Positions 45,420 to 54,530 of a DNA stretch of 64,000 nt are shown here, piece by piece (within the stretch, counting starts at the first letter, position 1; each line of letters opens with the position of its first letter). Under the pieces are notes generated by a model, which was not told where the DNA came from, searched no databases, and saw only the letters and a list, made by a program, of their open reading frames with translations. The DNA comes from Rhizobium sp. ZPR4 (GTDB taxonomy: Bacteria; Pseudomonadota; Alphaproteobacteria; Rhizobiales; Rhizobiaceae): NCBI RefSeq assembly GCF_040215725.1, contig NZ_CP157969.1, forward strand, positions 62,001 through 126,000. The letters run 5' to 3'. The position numbers and the translations under genes were made by a program.

Positions 45420-46091
45420 TCAGGCCATCTCGGAGGAAGGATGTCTCAGAAAAGCAAGGATCGCATCGACGATCAGAGACTTATGCCGCTTCTTCAAAGC
45501 TTCGGACGACAAGTCACGCTCGAAGATCGCCCCGAAAGTATGCCGATTGGAAACGCGAAAAAAGCACTGGGCGCTGATCATCATATGCAGATCGACCGGA
45601 TCTACCTTGCGCACGAAGCTGCCATCGGCGTAGCCCCGTTCGAGGATTTGCGTGATGATATCGATGACGGCGATGTTCATCTGCGACAGGACGACCGAAC
45701 GCTTCATATGTTCGGCGCGATGGATGTTCTCGATGCTGACCAGTCGTACGAAATCCGGATTCTGGTCGTCATGATCGAAGGTGCTTGCGATCAATTGTGC
45801 CATGGCCTGAACGGGCGGCATGTTTTCGAGATCGAGCTCGCTCTCGAGCGTGCGGATCTTCGTATAGGCCTGCTCGAGAACGGCGAGATAGAGCCCTTCC
45901 TTGCTGCCGAAATAATAGTAGATCATGCGCTTGGACGTCTTGGTGCGCTCGGCGATCTCGTCGACGCGCGCACCGGAAAAACCGGCTGCGACAAACTCCT
46001 CGGTGGCAATCTTCAGAATATTTTCCTTGGTCGCGTCTGGATCGTTCTTCCGCGTCAGACGCTCGATCTTGGCCGCTTGCGCTTTGGTCAT
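45420..46091 (-). CDS. TetR-family repressor of the shikimate/quinate regulon
   Basis: A 223-residue TetR regulator. The HTH is in residues 20-65 (GARVDEIAERTKTSKRMIYYYFGSKEGLY). The ligand domain shows no family I can name. The frame opens at a TTG at 46139, but the ATG at 46091 gives a normal N-terminal arm; GGAAG lies about ten bases ahead of it. It is third in the transporter-quiC-tetR operon and most likely binds the two ACGAACTAGTTCGT-type sites, responding to shikimate, quinate or a product. Confidence 0.84.
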   Translation of the reverse strand: MTKAQAAKIERLTRKNDPDATKENILKIATEEFVAAGFSGARVDEIAERTKTSKRMIYYYFGSKEGLYLAVLEQAYTKIRTLESELDLENMPPVQAMAQLIASTFDHDDQNPDFVRLVSIENIHRAEHMKRSVVLSQMNIAVIDIITQILERGYADGSFVRKVDPVDLHMMISAQCFFRVSNRHTFGAIFERDLSSEALKKRHKSLIVDAILAFLRHPSSEMA

Positions 46092-46174
46092 CCCTTGCCC
46101 GTCTTCCTGGGTCTGTCTCTGCCCATCATTGAAGATCAAAGCTTTAACACAGGCTTCACGCCAATGGGGAGGGC

Positions 46175-48061
46175 CTAAAGTTTCGGCAGACCAATCGGTC
46201 GCAGATGCCGCCTCAGCGCTGCTATGCGAAAGATGGCATTGGCCGCACCATAGCCACGATAGCCGCTGCGCTGGACGATTTCGAAGAAGAAGCCTTCGCC
46301 GTAGGTCGGGCTGTAAAGCTGGAAATATTCGCCGTGATCGTCGCGATCATAAAGAATATTATGCGCCTTCAGCCGATCCGTGAAAGCCGGCTCCAGGCCG
46401 AATCTCGCCTCCAGATCGTCGTAATAGTTGGGCGAGATCATCAAGGTGGCAAAGCCGTTATCCGACAACGCGGCCGCAGCCGTAAAGATATCATCGGTCG
46501 CAAACGCCAGGTGCTGAATGCCGGAGCCAAAAGTTTCGGCGATGAAATGGCCGGCGAGCGTATTGCGATTTTCCGCGCCATTCAGCGTGATGCGCAAGGT
46601 GCCTTGTTCGTTTTCGACGACCTGGCTTCGAACGACGCCGGCCGGATCGATAATATCGACCATCGGCGTCTTATGCGCCTTCAGTATCGCCGTATAAAAG
46701 AGCAGCCAGGTCAGCAACTCCTCATATTTCATCGTCTGCGCGACATGATCTATGCCCGTCAGCCCGACCGGCTGCAGATCGGTGTCGTCATTGACCGGAT
46801 CGAATTCGATCTCCCATATGCGGGCGAGCGCGCTTCTGCGATCGAGGAAATACAGGATGCCGCCGCCGACGCCCCTGACGGCAGGCATTTCGATCTCGCC
46901 GGGATTCAGTGGCTGTTCAAAACGTTCGGCACCCAGGGCCACGGCTCGCGCGACTGCGGCTTCGGCATCATCAACCCATAATCCCATCGCATAGGCTGAC
47001 TGCCCGTGCAGAGCATAGGAGGCACCGGCAAATCCATCCGGATCGGTGTTGACGACGAGATTGATATCGCCTTGCCGGAAGACGTCGACGCGCTTGGTCT
47101 TGTGGCGCCCGACATGGCGAAAGCCCAGGGCACGCAGCCGATCCGCGAGCACGGATGTCTCCGCCTCATCGACGGTAAATTCGATAAAGGCAACGCCCTC
47201 CACCTCGGCGCGCGTCGGCATCGGCGGCAAGGTGAGGCTGCTGCTTTCCGCGCGACGAACCTGGTCACCGAGATAGATGAGAGAGCGCCTGCCATCGACG
47301 GCAATCGCGGTCGGCGAACCGCCACGAAACTGGTCGTTGAAAATCTCCAGCGAGAGATAGCCGTCGTAGCCAGTCACGGCGACGGCCTTCATGAATTCGA
47401 GCACGGGAAGATCGCCCTCGCCCGGCATGTTGCGGAAATGGCGGCTCCAATAAAGGAGATCCATGTCGATCAACGGCGCGTCGGCAAGCTGGATGATGAA
47501 GATCTTCTCTTTCGGGATCGATCGGATCGAATTGACGTCGATCTTGCGCGAAAGCGTATGGAAGCTGTCGAGAATGAGCCCGATATTCGGGTGATCGGCC
47601 CGACGGACGATTTCCCAGGCGTCGCGATGATCGTGAATGTGCCGTCCCCAGGCGAGCGCCTCATAGCCAACGCGCAGGCCGCGCCTGGCCGCTCTTTCGC
47701 CGAGCTCGAAGAAATCGGCCGCGGCTCGATCGATCCCGCCCAGCGCCACGGACGAGACGTTTGAACAAACGAGAACAAGATCGGTCCCCATCTCCTGCAT
47801 CAGGTCGAACTTGCGTTCGGCGCGATCGAAGGTTCGGCTGCGCAGGGGTTCGGGCATGCCCTCAAAGTCCCGGAAGGGCTGAAAGAGCGTGATCTCCAGC
47901 CCATGATCCCTGACCATCTGGCCGACCTGGCGCGGCGATTCATCGAAGGCGAGGAAATCATTCTCGAAGATTTCGACACCATCGAAACCTGCCTTGGCAA
48001 TGGCCTGAAGCTTTTCCTTGAGGTCACCACTGATCGAAACGGTCGCAATCGAGGTTTTCAT
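46175..48061 (-). CDS. quiC: two-domain 3-dehydroshikimate dehydratase (sugar-isomerase barrel fused to HPPD-like domain)
   Basis: A 628-residue fusion. Residues 1-280 form a xylose-isomerase-like TIM barrel (MKTSIATVSISGDLKEKLQA; LILDSFHTLSRK; GEGDLPVLEFM) that would dehydrate 3-dehydroshikimate to protocatechuate. Residues 290-625 form a vicinal-oxygen-chelate domain like 4-hydroxyphenylpyruvate dioxygenase (LTGIDHVAQTMKYEELLTW; GIQHLAFATDDIF; FFEIVQR). This fused form is known for bacterial QuiC-type dehydratases, and the oxygenase-like domain is usually not known to be catalytic. It sits between the transporter and its regulator. Confidence 0.86.
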   Translation of the reverse strand: MKTSIATVSISGDLKEKLQAIAKAGFDGVEIFENDFLAFDESPRQVGQMVRDHGLEITLFQPFRDFEGMPEPLRSRTFDRAERKFDLMQEMGTDLVLVCSNVSSVALGGIDRAAADFFELGERAARRGLRVGYEALAWGRHIHDHRDAWEIVRRADHPNIGLILDSFHTLSRKIDVNSIRSIPKEKIFIIQLADAPLIDMDLLYWSRHFRNMPGEGDLPVLEFMKAVAVTGYDGYLSLEIFNDQFRGGSPTAIAVDGRRSLIYLGDQVRRAESSSLTLPPMPTRAEVEGVAFIEFTVDEAETSVLADRLRALGFRHVGRHKTKRVDVFRQGDINLVVNTDPDGFAGASYALHGQSAYAMGLWVDDAEAAVARAVALGAERFEQPLNPGEIEMPAVRGVGGGILYFLDRRSALARIWEIEFDPVNDDTDLQPVGLTGIDHVAQTMKYEELLTWLLFYTAILKAHKTPMVDIIDPAGVVRSQVVENEQGTLRITLNGAENRNTLAGHFIAETFGSGIQHLAFATDDIFTAAAALSDNGFATLMISPNYYDDLEARFGLEPAFTDRLKAHNILYDRDDHGEYFQLYSPTYGEGFFFEIVQRSGYRGYGAANAIFRIAALRRHLRPIGLPKL

Positions 48062-48144
48062 TGTTTCATCCCGTTACTTGACGATTTTCAACAAACTCAT
48101 CCGCGATCGCGACACGTTATCACCATCAAGATCAGACGCGACGG

Positions 48145-49485
48145 CTAGACCGTGCGATCGGCGTGGCGAACGGAAGCTGCCAAGCGTCGTTCATCCCTGC
48201 CGAGTTGATCGATCGGCGTCCGGTAGGTCTCCGTTGCGGTTGCCGCGGAAATGGCGGCAATCAAGGCTGTGATCGAGGTAAACACGGCAACCGGCACCCA
48301 TCCCATCGGTCCTGTGCCCATCACGGCTGCGCTGATTGTCGGCGCGAAGCCGCCGAGTGCAAAGCCGATCTGGGTTCCGACAGCCATGCCGGACAGGCGC
48401 ACGCGGGTGTCGAACATTTCAGCATACAGCGCCGGCCAGATGCCGTTCGATGCACTGTAGACCACGCCGGAAAGCAGGATACCGAGGACGAAGACCAGCA
48501 AGAGGTTGTTCTGGCTGATGGCCCAGATGTAGGGCCAGATCAGCACCGCACAGCCGACGGCACCGAAGATGAATATGGGCTTGCGGCCGATGCGGTCTGC
48601 GAGAATGGCCCAAGCGGGAATCGCACCGAGCGCCACGATATTGGCAAGCACCAGAACGGTCAGCATCGTCGAGCGATCGATATGCATGGTGTTGACGGCA
48701 TAGGACAGGGTGAAGACGCTGAAGATCGTGCTGACGACGGAAATCAACGCCGCAAAGATGATGCGCAGGACATCCGCCCAATAATTGGTGATAAGCGAGA
48801 CAAGCGGAACTTTTGCGACCTCGCCCTTCTTGGTTTCCTCCAGAAAGGCAGGTGTTTCCGCAAGTGTGCGGCGAACCCAGAATCCAACGATGACCACCAC
48901 GAAGCTCAGGAAAAACGGGATACGCCAACCCCATGACATCAATGCGGCTTCATCGAGCTTTCCAAGCGGGATGAAGACCAATGTTGCAAGGATCAGCCCG
49001 GCCTGTGTTCCGCTCAGCGTGAAGCTGGTGAAAAAGGCGCGCCTATTTTCAGGCGCGTGCTCGAGCGTCATGGAGCTGGCGCCAGCCTGTTCGCCGGCAG
49101 CTGAAATGCCCTGCAGCAAGCGCGCCAGAACCAGAAGAACAGGCGCCAGAATGCCAGCCTGATTATAGGTCGGCAGGCAGCCTATGATGAAGGTCGAAAA
49201 CCCCATGAGGAGCAGCGTGAACGTCAGCACCTTCTTGCGGCCGAATTTGTCACCGACGTGACCCAGAACGACTGCACCCAGCGGCCGCATGATATAGGCA
49301 ACGCCAAAGGTCGCGAACGAGGCGATGGCCGCCGTTTGCGGATCTTCCGCCGAAAAGAAGATCTTCGGGAATATGAGAGCTGCTGCCGTACCGTAGACGA
49401 AGAAGTCATAATACTCGACGGCGCTTCCCAACCAGCTCGCAAGAGCCGCGCGCTTGGGTGTCTTATGTTCGATTTGTGCTTTCAT
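48145..49485 (-). CDS. MFS transporter, metabolite:H+ symporter family (shikimate/quinate uptake)
   Basis: A 446-residue inner-membrane transporter with about 12 membrane segments. The loop motif GHVGDKFGRKKVL between segments 2 and 3 and the N-terminal SAVEYYDFFVYG identify the MHS group that includes ShiA, KgtP and ProP. The ATG at 49485 has GGGGAGG upstream. It is first in the operon with quiC, so a shikimate, quinate or dehydroshikimate substrate is likely. About 145 bases of leader separate it from its promoter. Confidence 0.86.
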   Translation of the reverse strand: MKAQIEHKTPKRAALASWLGSAVEYYDFFVYGTAAALIFPKIFFSAEDPQTAAIASFATFGVAYIMRPLGAVVLGHVGDKFGRKKVLTFTLLLMGFSTFIIGCLPTYNQAGILAPVLLVLARLLQGISAAGEQAGASSMTLEHAPENRRAFFTSFTLSGTQAGLILATLVFIPLGKLDEAALMSWGWRIPFFLSFVVVIVGFWVRRTLAETPAFLEETKKGEVAKVPLVSLITNYWADVLRIIFAALISVVSTIFSVFTLSYAVNTMHIDRSTMLTVLVLANIVALGAIPAWAILADRIGRKPIFIFGAVGCAVLIWPYIWAISQNNLLLVFVLGILLSGVVYSASNGIWPALYAEMFDTRVRLSGMAVGTQIGFALGGFAPTISAAVMGTGPMGWVPVAVFTSITALIAAISAATATETYRTPIDQLGRDERRLAASVRHADRTV

Positions 49486-49635
49486 GGTCGTTCCTCCCCA
49501 GAGCATTCGGATATCGAGGACACATCATAACCGGGCGCATCCGGCCTCCGCCTGCACCCGCTTACAAGGACATCCGAGATCATCCTGACAGTCATCGATG
49601 CCGCACGATGCAGCATCCGTCACTCCTCGCCGATA

Positions 49636-49664
49636 ATAATGTACGAACTAGTTCGTTTTGTAAA
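49636..49664 (-). promoter_or_regulatory. promoter of the MFS-quiC-tetR operon
   Basis: On the minus strand TTTACA (49659-49664), a 17-base spacer, then CATTAT (49636-49641). The perfect operator palindrome lies wholly within the spacer, so a bound repressor would block RNA polymerase directly. Confidence 0.65.
49643..49656. promoter_or_regulatory. TetR-type operator, copy 2
   Basis: ACGAACTAGTTCGT, a perfect 14-base palindrome, in the spacer of the transporter promoter. The other copy (45337-45350) differs at one base. Two copies at the two promoters of one pathway mark a regulon of the neighbouring TetR protein. Confidence 0.75.
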
Positions 49665-50027
49665 GCGCCACCGAATTGCGATCACGCGACACGTTGTTGC
49701 GCGCATCAGAAATAATGTGTTGAACCAGCTTGTGCGTCACAGCCAGACGCGGTGAAGACCCTGCGATCAAGCCGAGCTCACCCACGGAGGCTGCGTCATT
49801 CTCCGTTCAAAATCCTGAAGGTCAGGCAATATGGGCCCGATCCGGCGGGAACGCTGGCCATCTCGCAACCAGACGAATCCTTATGCCAGAGTCATTCCGA
49901 CCGTTACCGAAGCCAACAGCTCAAAACGATTGCATGTCGAAAACCTGGCGAGCATAAGATGCCACGCGAACACGACACCTTCCTGATGGTGGACAATCCG
50001 CAGGATTTAACAAAATCGGAGCTGCAA

Positions 50028-51452
50028 ATGAATGCGAATGACCGCCAGGAGCTTTGGTCGAAGATCGATGATTCCAAACAGCGCCTCATCGAACTGAGTG
50101 ATCGCGTTTGGGGGATGCCCGAGGTTTGCTACACCGAAGTCCGCTCCGCTGCGGAACACAAGGCCGAGCTCCTGCATCAAGGCTTTCGCGTGAAAGAAGG
50201 GATAGCCGGAATTCCAACGTCCCTTGTTGGAGAGTTGGGCGAGAGCGGCCCTGTCATTGCATTCCTCGGAGAATACGATGCGCTGCCAGGCCTCAGCCAG
50301 GAGGCGGGTATTACCGAACACAAGCCTGTCGAGGCGGGCGGTCACGGTCATGGTTGCGGCCATAACCTGCTCGGCTCCGGTGCCATGCTCGCGGCTGTCG
50401 GGCTGGCGAACTTCCTGAAGGAAAAAGGAATTCCAGCGCGCGTTCGCTACTATGGATGTCCTGCAGAAGAAGGCGGCGCTGCCAAGGCCTTCATGGTGCG
50501 CGAAGGCGCGTTCGACGATGTCGATATCGCCATTTCGTGGCATCCCAACAGCTTCTGGGAGGTAGTGCCGCCATTATCATTGGCCAATACGCGCGCCGAT
50601 TTCGTCTTCAAGGGGCGCGCTTCACATGCAGCAGCCACCCCACATCTGGGGCGTAGCGCATTGGATGCCGTTGAGCTGATGAGCGTTGGCGTAAACTACA
50701 TGCGGGAACATATGCCGTCCGATGCCCGTGTGCATTCGGCCATACTGGACACGGGCGGCATCGCTCCCAATGTGGTTCAAGCCCATGCGCGTGTCCGATA
50801 CTCGATACGCGCCATGGAATTGCAGGATATGCTCGATCTGGTGCAACGCGTCTACAAGATTGCGCAGGGCGCTGCCCTGATGACCGAAACCAGCGTGGAA
50901 ATGAAGATTATCAGCGCAGTCTCCAACACCTTGGGCAACAAGCCGCTCGAGCAGGCTCTTTACAATGCGATGGAGGAGCTGGGCGTACCGTCTTTCGATG
51001 ACGGGGATCGCGCATTTGCCAGGAAAATTCAGGGCACCTTGTCTGATGCCGATATCGCGGCCGAATACCAGGCGATCGGAATGCCCGTCACTGACGAGCC
51101 GCTCGCGACCTTTCTCACCCCGCAAAACGCAAATCGCAAGCCATTGATCGGGTCGACGGATGTTGGCGACGTCAGCTGGGTCGTCCCGACCGTTCAGGTT
51201 CACGCGCCAACGGTTGCGATCGGCACGCCGTTTCATACATGGCAGGTGGTGGCTCAAGGCAAGATGCCGGCGGCGCACAAAGCGATGGTGCACGCAGCAA
51301 AAGCGATGGCAGCGACAGGACTTGCCGCGATCACTGATCCGATATTGATGGAAGGTGCAAAAGCCGCCCTGGCCGAACAAACCGCCCGCAAACCCTATGT
51401 CAGCCCTTTGAAGGCGGATGTGATGCCGCCCCTGGATATGTCCAGGGGATAG
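50028..51452 (+). CDS. M20 family amidohydrolase (AbgB-like)
   Basis: A 474-residue metallo-amidohydrolase. The metal ligands lie in GEYDALPG, GHGHGCGHNLLG and CPAEEGGAAKA, followed by a His in ISWHPN. Order and length match the AbgB subunit of aminobenzoyl-glutamate hydrolase and related N-acyl-amino-acid hydrolases. The start is the ATG at 50028 with GGAG six bases upstream, which begins the domain correctly; longer in-frame ATGs at 49959 and 49986 have weak ribosome sites. No AbgA partner is seen. The substrate is an N-acylated amino acid or peptide-like amide. Confidence 0.85.
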   Translation: MNANDRQELWSKIDDSKQRLIELSDRVWGMPEVCYTEVRSAAEHKAELLHQGFRVKEGIAGIPTSLVGELGESGPVIAFLGEYDALPGLSQEAGITEHKPVEAGGHGHGCGHNLLGSGAMLAAVGLANFLKEKGIPARVRYYGCPAEEGGAAKAFMVREGAFDDVDIAISWHPNSFWEVVPPLSLANTRADFVFKGRASHAAATPHLGRSALDAVELMSVGVNYMREHMPSDARVHSAILDTGGIAPNVVQAHARVRYSIRAMELQDMLDLVQRVYKIAQGAALMTETSVEMKIISAVSNTLGNKPLEQALYNAMEELGVPSFDDGDRAFARKIQGTLSDADIAAEYQAIGMPVTDEPLATFLTPQNANRKPLIGSTDVGDVSWVVPTVQVHAPTVAIGTPFHTWQVVAQGKMPAAHKAMVHAAKAMAATGLAAITDPILMEGAKAALAEQTARKPYVSPLKADVMPPLDMSRG

Positions 51453-51483
51453 TTGCTTCTCGCCTTGGCGCGTACGGATAACA

Positions 51484-51504
51484 GGCGGGCACGGCGTGCC
51501 CGCC
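51484..51504. terminator. hairpin terminator between convergent M20 and Lrp genes
   Basis: GGCGGGCAC-GGC-GTGCCCGCC, a perfect nine-base stem in a 73-base convergent gap. There is no clear T-run, but its position suggests termination in both directions. Confidence 0.6.
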
Positions 51505-51525
51505 GATCATTCTGCAATCCGCGGG

Positions 51526-52011
51526 TTACCGTCCGGCGTCGTTACCCTCTGCCAGCGGCACGAGCAATCCAAGCTTGACGTCACGCAATACAACATTGGT
51601 GTGCATGCGCCGGATCTGCGGATTTTCCGCCATGATCACGGCGGCGATGTCGTCATAATGCTCGACATCCCTGGCAGTGACGATTGCAATGAGATCGACG
51701 GCACCCGTGACATAATAGACCTGCTGGATATGGTCCTGCTTTTCCGCCCAAAGGCGGAACTTGGCAAGCGCATCGTAATTGTCCCGCTCGATTTCCATGC
51801 CGACGATGAACACCATCGGGGTCCCCGTCGCCTTGCGATCGACGACCGCGATTTCCGCCTTGATGATACCATCTTCGCGCAGTCGTTTCAGGCGCCGTTG
51901 CACGGCGGATGTCGAAAGGCCGACCTCTTCGGCGATCGCTTCGGCAGTGAGTTGGCAATTGCGCTGGACGATATCGAGAATATCGCGATCAAAGCGATCC
52001 AGGTTTTCCAT
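51526..52011 (-). CDS. Lrp/AsnC-family regulator
   Basis: A 161-residue Lrp-type regulator with HTH at residues 4-60 (DRFDRDILDIVQRNCQLT; GLSTSAVQRRLKRLREDG) and a RAM ligand-binding domain (VYYVTGAVDLIAIVTARD). It diverges from the polar amino-acid transporter, and the gap holds two dyads that could be its sites. It is the second Lrp-type regulator in the window. Control of the transporter by an amino acid is likely. Confidence 0.88.
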   Translation of the reverse strand: MENLDRFDRDILDIVQRNCQLTAEAIAEEVGLSTSAVQRRLKRLREDGIIKAEIAVVDRKATGTPMVFIVGMEIERDNYDALAKFRLWAEKQDHIQQVYYVTGAVDLIAIVTARDVEHYDDIAAVIMAENPQIRRMHTNVVLRDVKLGLLVPLAEGNDAGR

Positions 52012-52088
52012 TCCCCACTCCTTTAGGCGCCGATGAAATCAGGCGACAACATCTCTATTCTATCATAAAAGATGCACAAGGAATACAT

Positions 52089-52109
52089 TTTTGCATTTTT
52101 TATGCAAAA
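52089..52109. promoter_or_regulatory. candidate Lrp-type operator
   Basis: TTTTGCAT-TTTTT-ATGCAAAA, perfect eight-base arms, in the AT-rich divergent gap between the Lrp gene and the transporter. Lrp sites are degenerate AT-rich dyads of similar length. Confidence 0.55.
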
Positions 52110-52119
52110 TGATCTGAAA

Positions 52120-52129
52120 TTGCGCGCAA
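52120..52129. promoter_or_regulatory. second dyad in the Lrp/transporter promoter region
   Basis: TTGCGCGCAA, a perfect ten-base palindrome about 25 bases from the centre of the first dyad. Sites in series are usual for Lrp octamers; the spacing supports but does not prove a shared function. Confidence 0.4.
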
Positions 52130-52183
52130 ATTCCGCTCTTCTTCGCGATATTCTCCGCAAATTGTTTTTCATCGGAATTCTAT

Positions 52184-52963
52184 ATGACAGCGCGGTCCTC
52201 CCAGGCACTTTGTGTGGAAGATCTCCACAAGAGCTTTGGGTCACATCAAGTCCTCAAGGGCGTTTCAACCACCGCCAATCAAGGGGACGTGATTTCCATC
52301 ATCGGCTCGTCCGGCTCCGGAAAAAGCACGTTTCTGCGCTGCATAAACCTGCTTGAAATGCCCGATCGCGGCCGCATCCTCGTCAACGGCGAGGAAGTCG
52401 TCCTGAGGCAGGGACGCCACGGACAGATGCAACCGAAAAGCTGGCGGCAGATCGAGCGGATGCGCAGTGGCCTGGGCATGGTATTCCAGAGTTTCAATCT
52501 CTGGGCCCACATGACCGTTCTCGAAAATATCATCGAGGCTCCGGTGCATGTTCTGGGCATCCCCCGTCGCGAGGCGATCGAAAAGGCGGAGGCTCTTCTC
52601 AATAAAGTCGGGCTTTACGACAAGCGCGATGCCTATCCGGCCTTCCTCTCCGGCGGTCAGCAGCAGAGGGCAGCGATCGCGCGCGCGCTTTGCATCGATC
52701 CGGCGGTTATGCTCTTCGACGAGCCGACATCGGCACTCGATCCCGAACTGGTCGGCGAAGTGCTCAAGGTGATCCGTGACCTCGCAGAGGAGGGTCGAAC
52801 CATGCTGCTGGTCACCCATGAAATGCGCTTTGCCCGCGATGTCTCGAACCACGTTCTCTTCCTGCATCAGGGACGGATAGAGGAGGAAGGGCCGCCCAGG
52901 CAGATCTTCGACGCCCCAATCAGCGCTCGCTGTCGGGAATTCACCGGCATGCTGACGTCCTGA
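52184..52963 (+). CDS. polar amino-acid ABC transporter ATPase (HisP/GlnQ-like)
   Basis: A 259-residue ATPase. Walker A is GSSGSGKST near residue 42, signature LSGGQQQR, Walker B VMLFDEPTSALD and switch His in LVTHEM. The insert after the first helices, QGRHGQMQPKSWRQI, is typical of HisP and arginine/histidine systems. First gene of a four-gene importer set with binding protein and two permeases. Confidence 0.9.
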   Translation: MTARSSQALCVEDLHKSFGSHQVLKGVSTTANQGDVISIIGSSGSGKSTFLRCINLLEMPDRGRILVNGEEVVLRQGRHGQMQPKSWRQIERMRSGLGMVFQSFNLWAHMTVLENIIEAPVHVLGIPRREAIEKAEALLNKVGLYDKRDAYPAFLSGGQQQRAAIARALCIDPAVMLFDEPTSALDPELVGEVLKVIRDLAEEGRTMLLVTHEMRFARDVSNHVLFLHQGRIEEEGPPRQIFDAPISARCREFTGMLTS

Positions 52964-53007
52964 TCCACATCTCATTCGCAGACAAAACCATTAGGAGAAT
53001 CCCTTAC

Positions 53008-53781
53008 ATGAAACTGATTTCCACTCTATTCGCCGGGCTCGCCCTTACGCTCTCCGCCATGACGGCTCAGGCTGAGGTTCGCTTCGGCATCATGAACGAA
53101 TCCTATCCGCCCTTCTTCGCCAAGGATGCCTCGGGCAAATGGCAGGGCTGGGAAATCGATATGATGGATGCCGTCTGCGAGCAGATGAAAGAGAAATGCT
53201 CGATCGTCGAGCTTTCCTGGGATGGCCTTATCCCGGCACTTCAGAGCAAGAAGTTCGATGTGATCTGGTCATCCATGTCGAATACGGCCGAGCGCTCGAA
53301 GGTCATCGATTTCACCGACAAATATTACAATACGCCCAGCACGCTGATCGGTCCGAAGGACCAGAAGCCAGGCGCAACTGCAGACGACGTCAAGGGCAAG
53401 ACCATCGGCATTCAGGTGTCGACCATCCAGTCGGAATACTACAAGAAATACTTTGCCAAGGTCGCGGACGAGAAGACCTACCAGACGCTCGACGAGGCGT
53501 TTCAGGATCTCGCTGCAGGCCGCATTGACTATGTCTTCGGCGATTCACTCGCTCTCGACGCTTTCCTCAAAAGCGATGGCGGCAAGGATTGCTGCGCCAA
53601 GATGGGCGACGTGGCCGACGACAAGGAAATTCTCGGAGCCGGCGTTTCCGGCGGCCTTCGCAAGGAAGACACCGAACTCAAGGCAAAGCTCAACGCAGCG
53701 ATCGCCGCAGTACGCGCCAGCGGCAAATACGACGAGATCACCAAGAAGTATTTCAGCTTCGATATCTACGGCGCCAAGTAA
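53008..53781 (+). CDS. amino-acid ABC transporter substrate-binding protein (family 3)
   Basis: A 257-residue periplasmic protein with a Sec signal peptide cleaved after about residue 22 (MTAQA-EVR). The family 3 signature is seen in GWEIDMMDAVCEQM and VIWSSMSNTAERSKVIDF. A Cys pair (GKDCCAK) is present in the second lobe. It supplies the permeases that follow; basic or sulfur-containing amino acids are candidate ligands. Confidence 0.9.
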   Translation: MKLISTLFAGLALTLSAMTAQAEVRFGIMNESYPPFFAKDASGKWQGWEIDMMDAVCEQMKEKCSIVELSWDGLIPALQSKKFDVIWSSMSNTAERSKVIDFTDKYYNTPSTLIGPKDQKPGATADDVKGKTIGIQVSTIQSEYYKKYFAKVADEKTYQTLDEAFQDLAAGRIDYVFGDSLALDAFLKSDGGKDCCAKMGDVADDKEILGAGVSGGLRKEDTELKAKLNAAIAAVRASGKYDEITKKYFSFDIYGAK

Positions 53782-53793
53782 GAAATAGCGACG

Positions 53794-54519
53794 ATGGCGA
53801 CCTCCCAGCAAGGCATTCTGGACCTGCTCTCCCCCTATCCGCCCGGATGGGGTGGCGTGCTATTGACCGGAGCCGCCTCCACGGTCGCCATCTCCGCCGG
53901 CGCCTTTCTGATAGGCCTTCTGCTTGGTACTGGCGGTGCGCTGGGCAAGCTCTCCGGCATCAGGCCGCTCCGGCTCTTACTCGAACTCTACACCACCGCC
54001 GTCCGCGCGGTCCCCGAGCTGATCCTGATTGTCGGGCTCTATTATGCGGGAATGGATGGCCTCAATCGTCTCCTCGTCGCGCTCAATCTGCCCGCCTTCG
54101 AATTGAACGGCTTTGCGGTCGCGGTTGCCGTGCTCGGTTTCGTGCAGGGCGCCTATATGACGGAGGTGTTGCGCGGCGCGATCCTTGCGATCCCCGTCGG
54201 CCAGATCGAGGCAGCGAAGGCTTTCGGCATGGGGTCGCGCCTGCGCTTCCGCCGCATCATCCTGCCCGCCTTGCTGCCAAACGCCCTTCCCGGTCTTGCC
54301 AATCTCTGGATGTCGGTCACCAAGGACAGCGCTCTCGTCGCGGTCGTTGGCTATCAGGAGCTGGCTCTCGCCACACGTCTCGCTGGTGCTAGCACCAAGC
54401 ACTATTTCATCTTTTTTCTGGCGTCCGCCCTCATCTACCTCGCTCTCACGCTCGTTTCGAACGCCCTCTTCAACCTGTTGGAGCGGCGCGTTCGGCGCGG
54501 CCAGCCCAAGATTGCCTGA
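53794..54519 (+). CDS. amino-acid ABC transporter permease 1 (HisQ-like)
   Basis: A 241-residue inner-membrane permease with about five membrane segments and the loop IEAAKAFGMGSRLRFRRIIL. It is 12 bases after the binding-protein gene and 11 bases before the second permease. The two form the membrane pore. Confidence 0.89.
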   Translation: MATSQQGILDLLSPYPPGWGGVLLTGAASTVAISAGAFLIGLLLGTGGALGKLSGIRPLRLLLELYTTAVRAVPELILIVGLYYAGMDGLNRLLVALNLPAFELNGFAVAVAVLGFVQGAYMTEVLRGAILAIPVGQIEAAKAFGMGSRLRFRRIILPALLPNALPGLANLWMSVTKDSALVAVVGYQELALATRLAGASTKHYFIFFLASALIYLALTLVSNALFNLLERRVRRGQPKIA

Positions 54520-54530
54520 GGAACGTTGAC

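Larger units (their letters stand above)
49486..50027. promoter_or_regulatory. divergent intergenic region between the MFS operon and the M20 gene
   Basis: About 540 bases. The left part is the leader, promoter and operator of the minus-strand transporter operon (49636-49664). The right part, to 50027, contains an open frame continuous with the M20 gene but without family resemblance, so I treat it as non-coding. No promoter for the plus strand was recognised. Confidence 0.4.

Noticed and set aside
49752..50027. N-terminal extension of the M20 frame
   Set aside because: The 92 extra residues do not resemble the family, and the ATG at 50028 has a good ribosome site.
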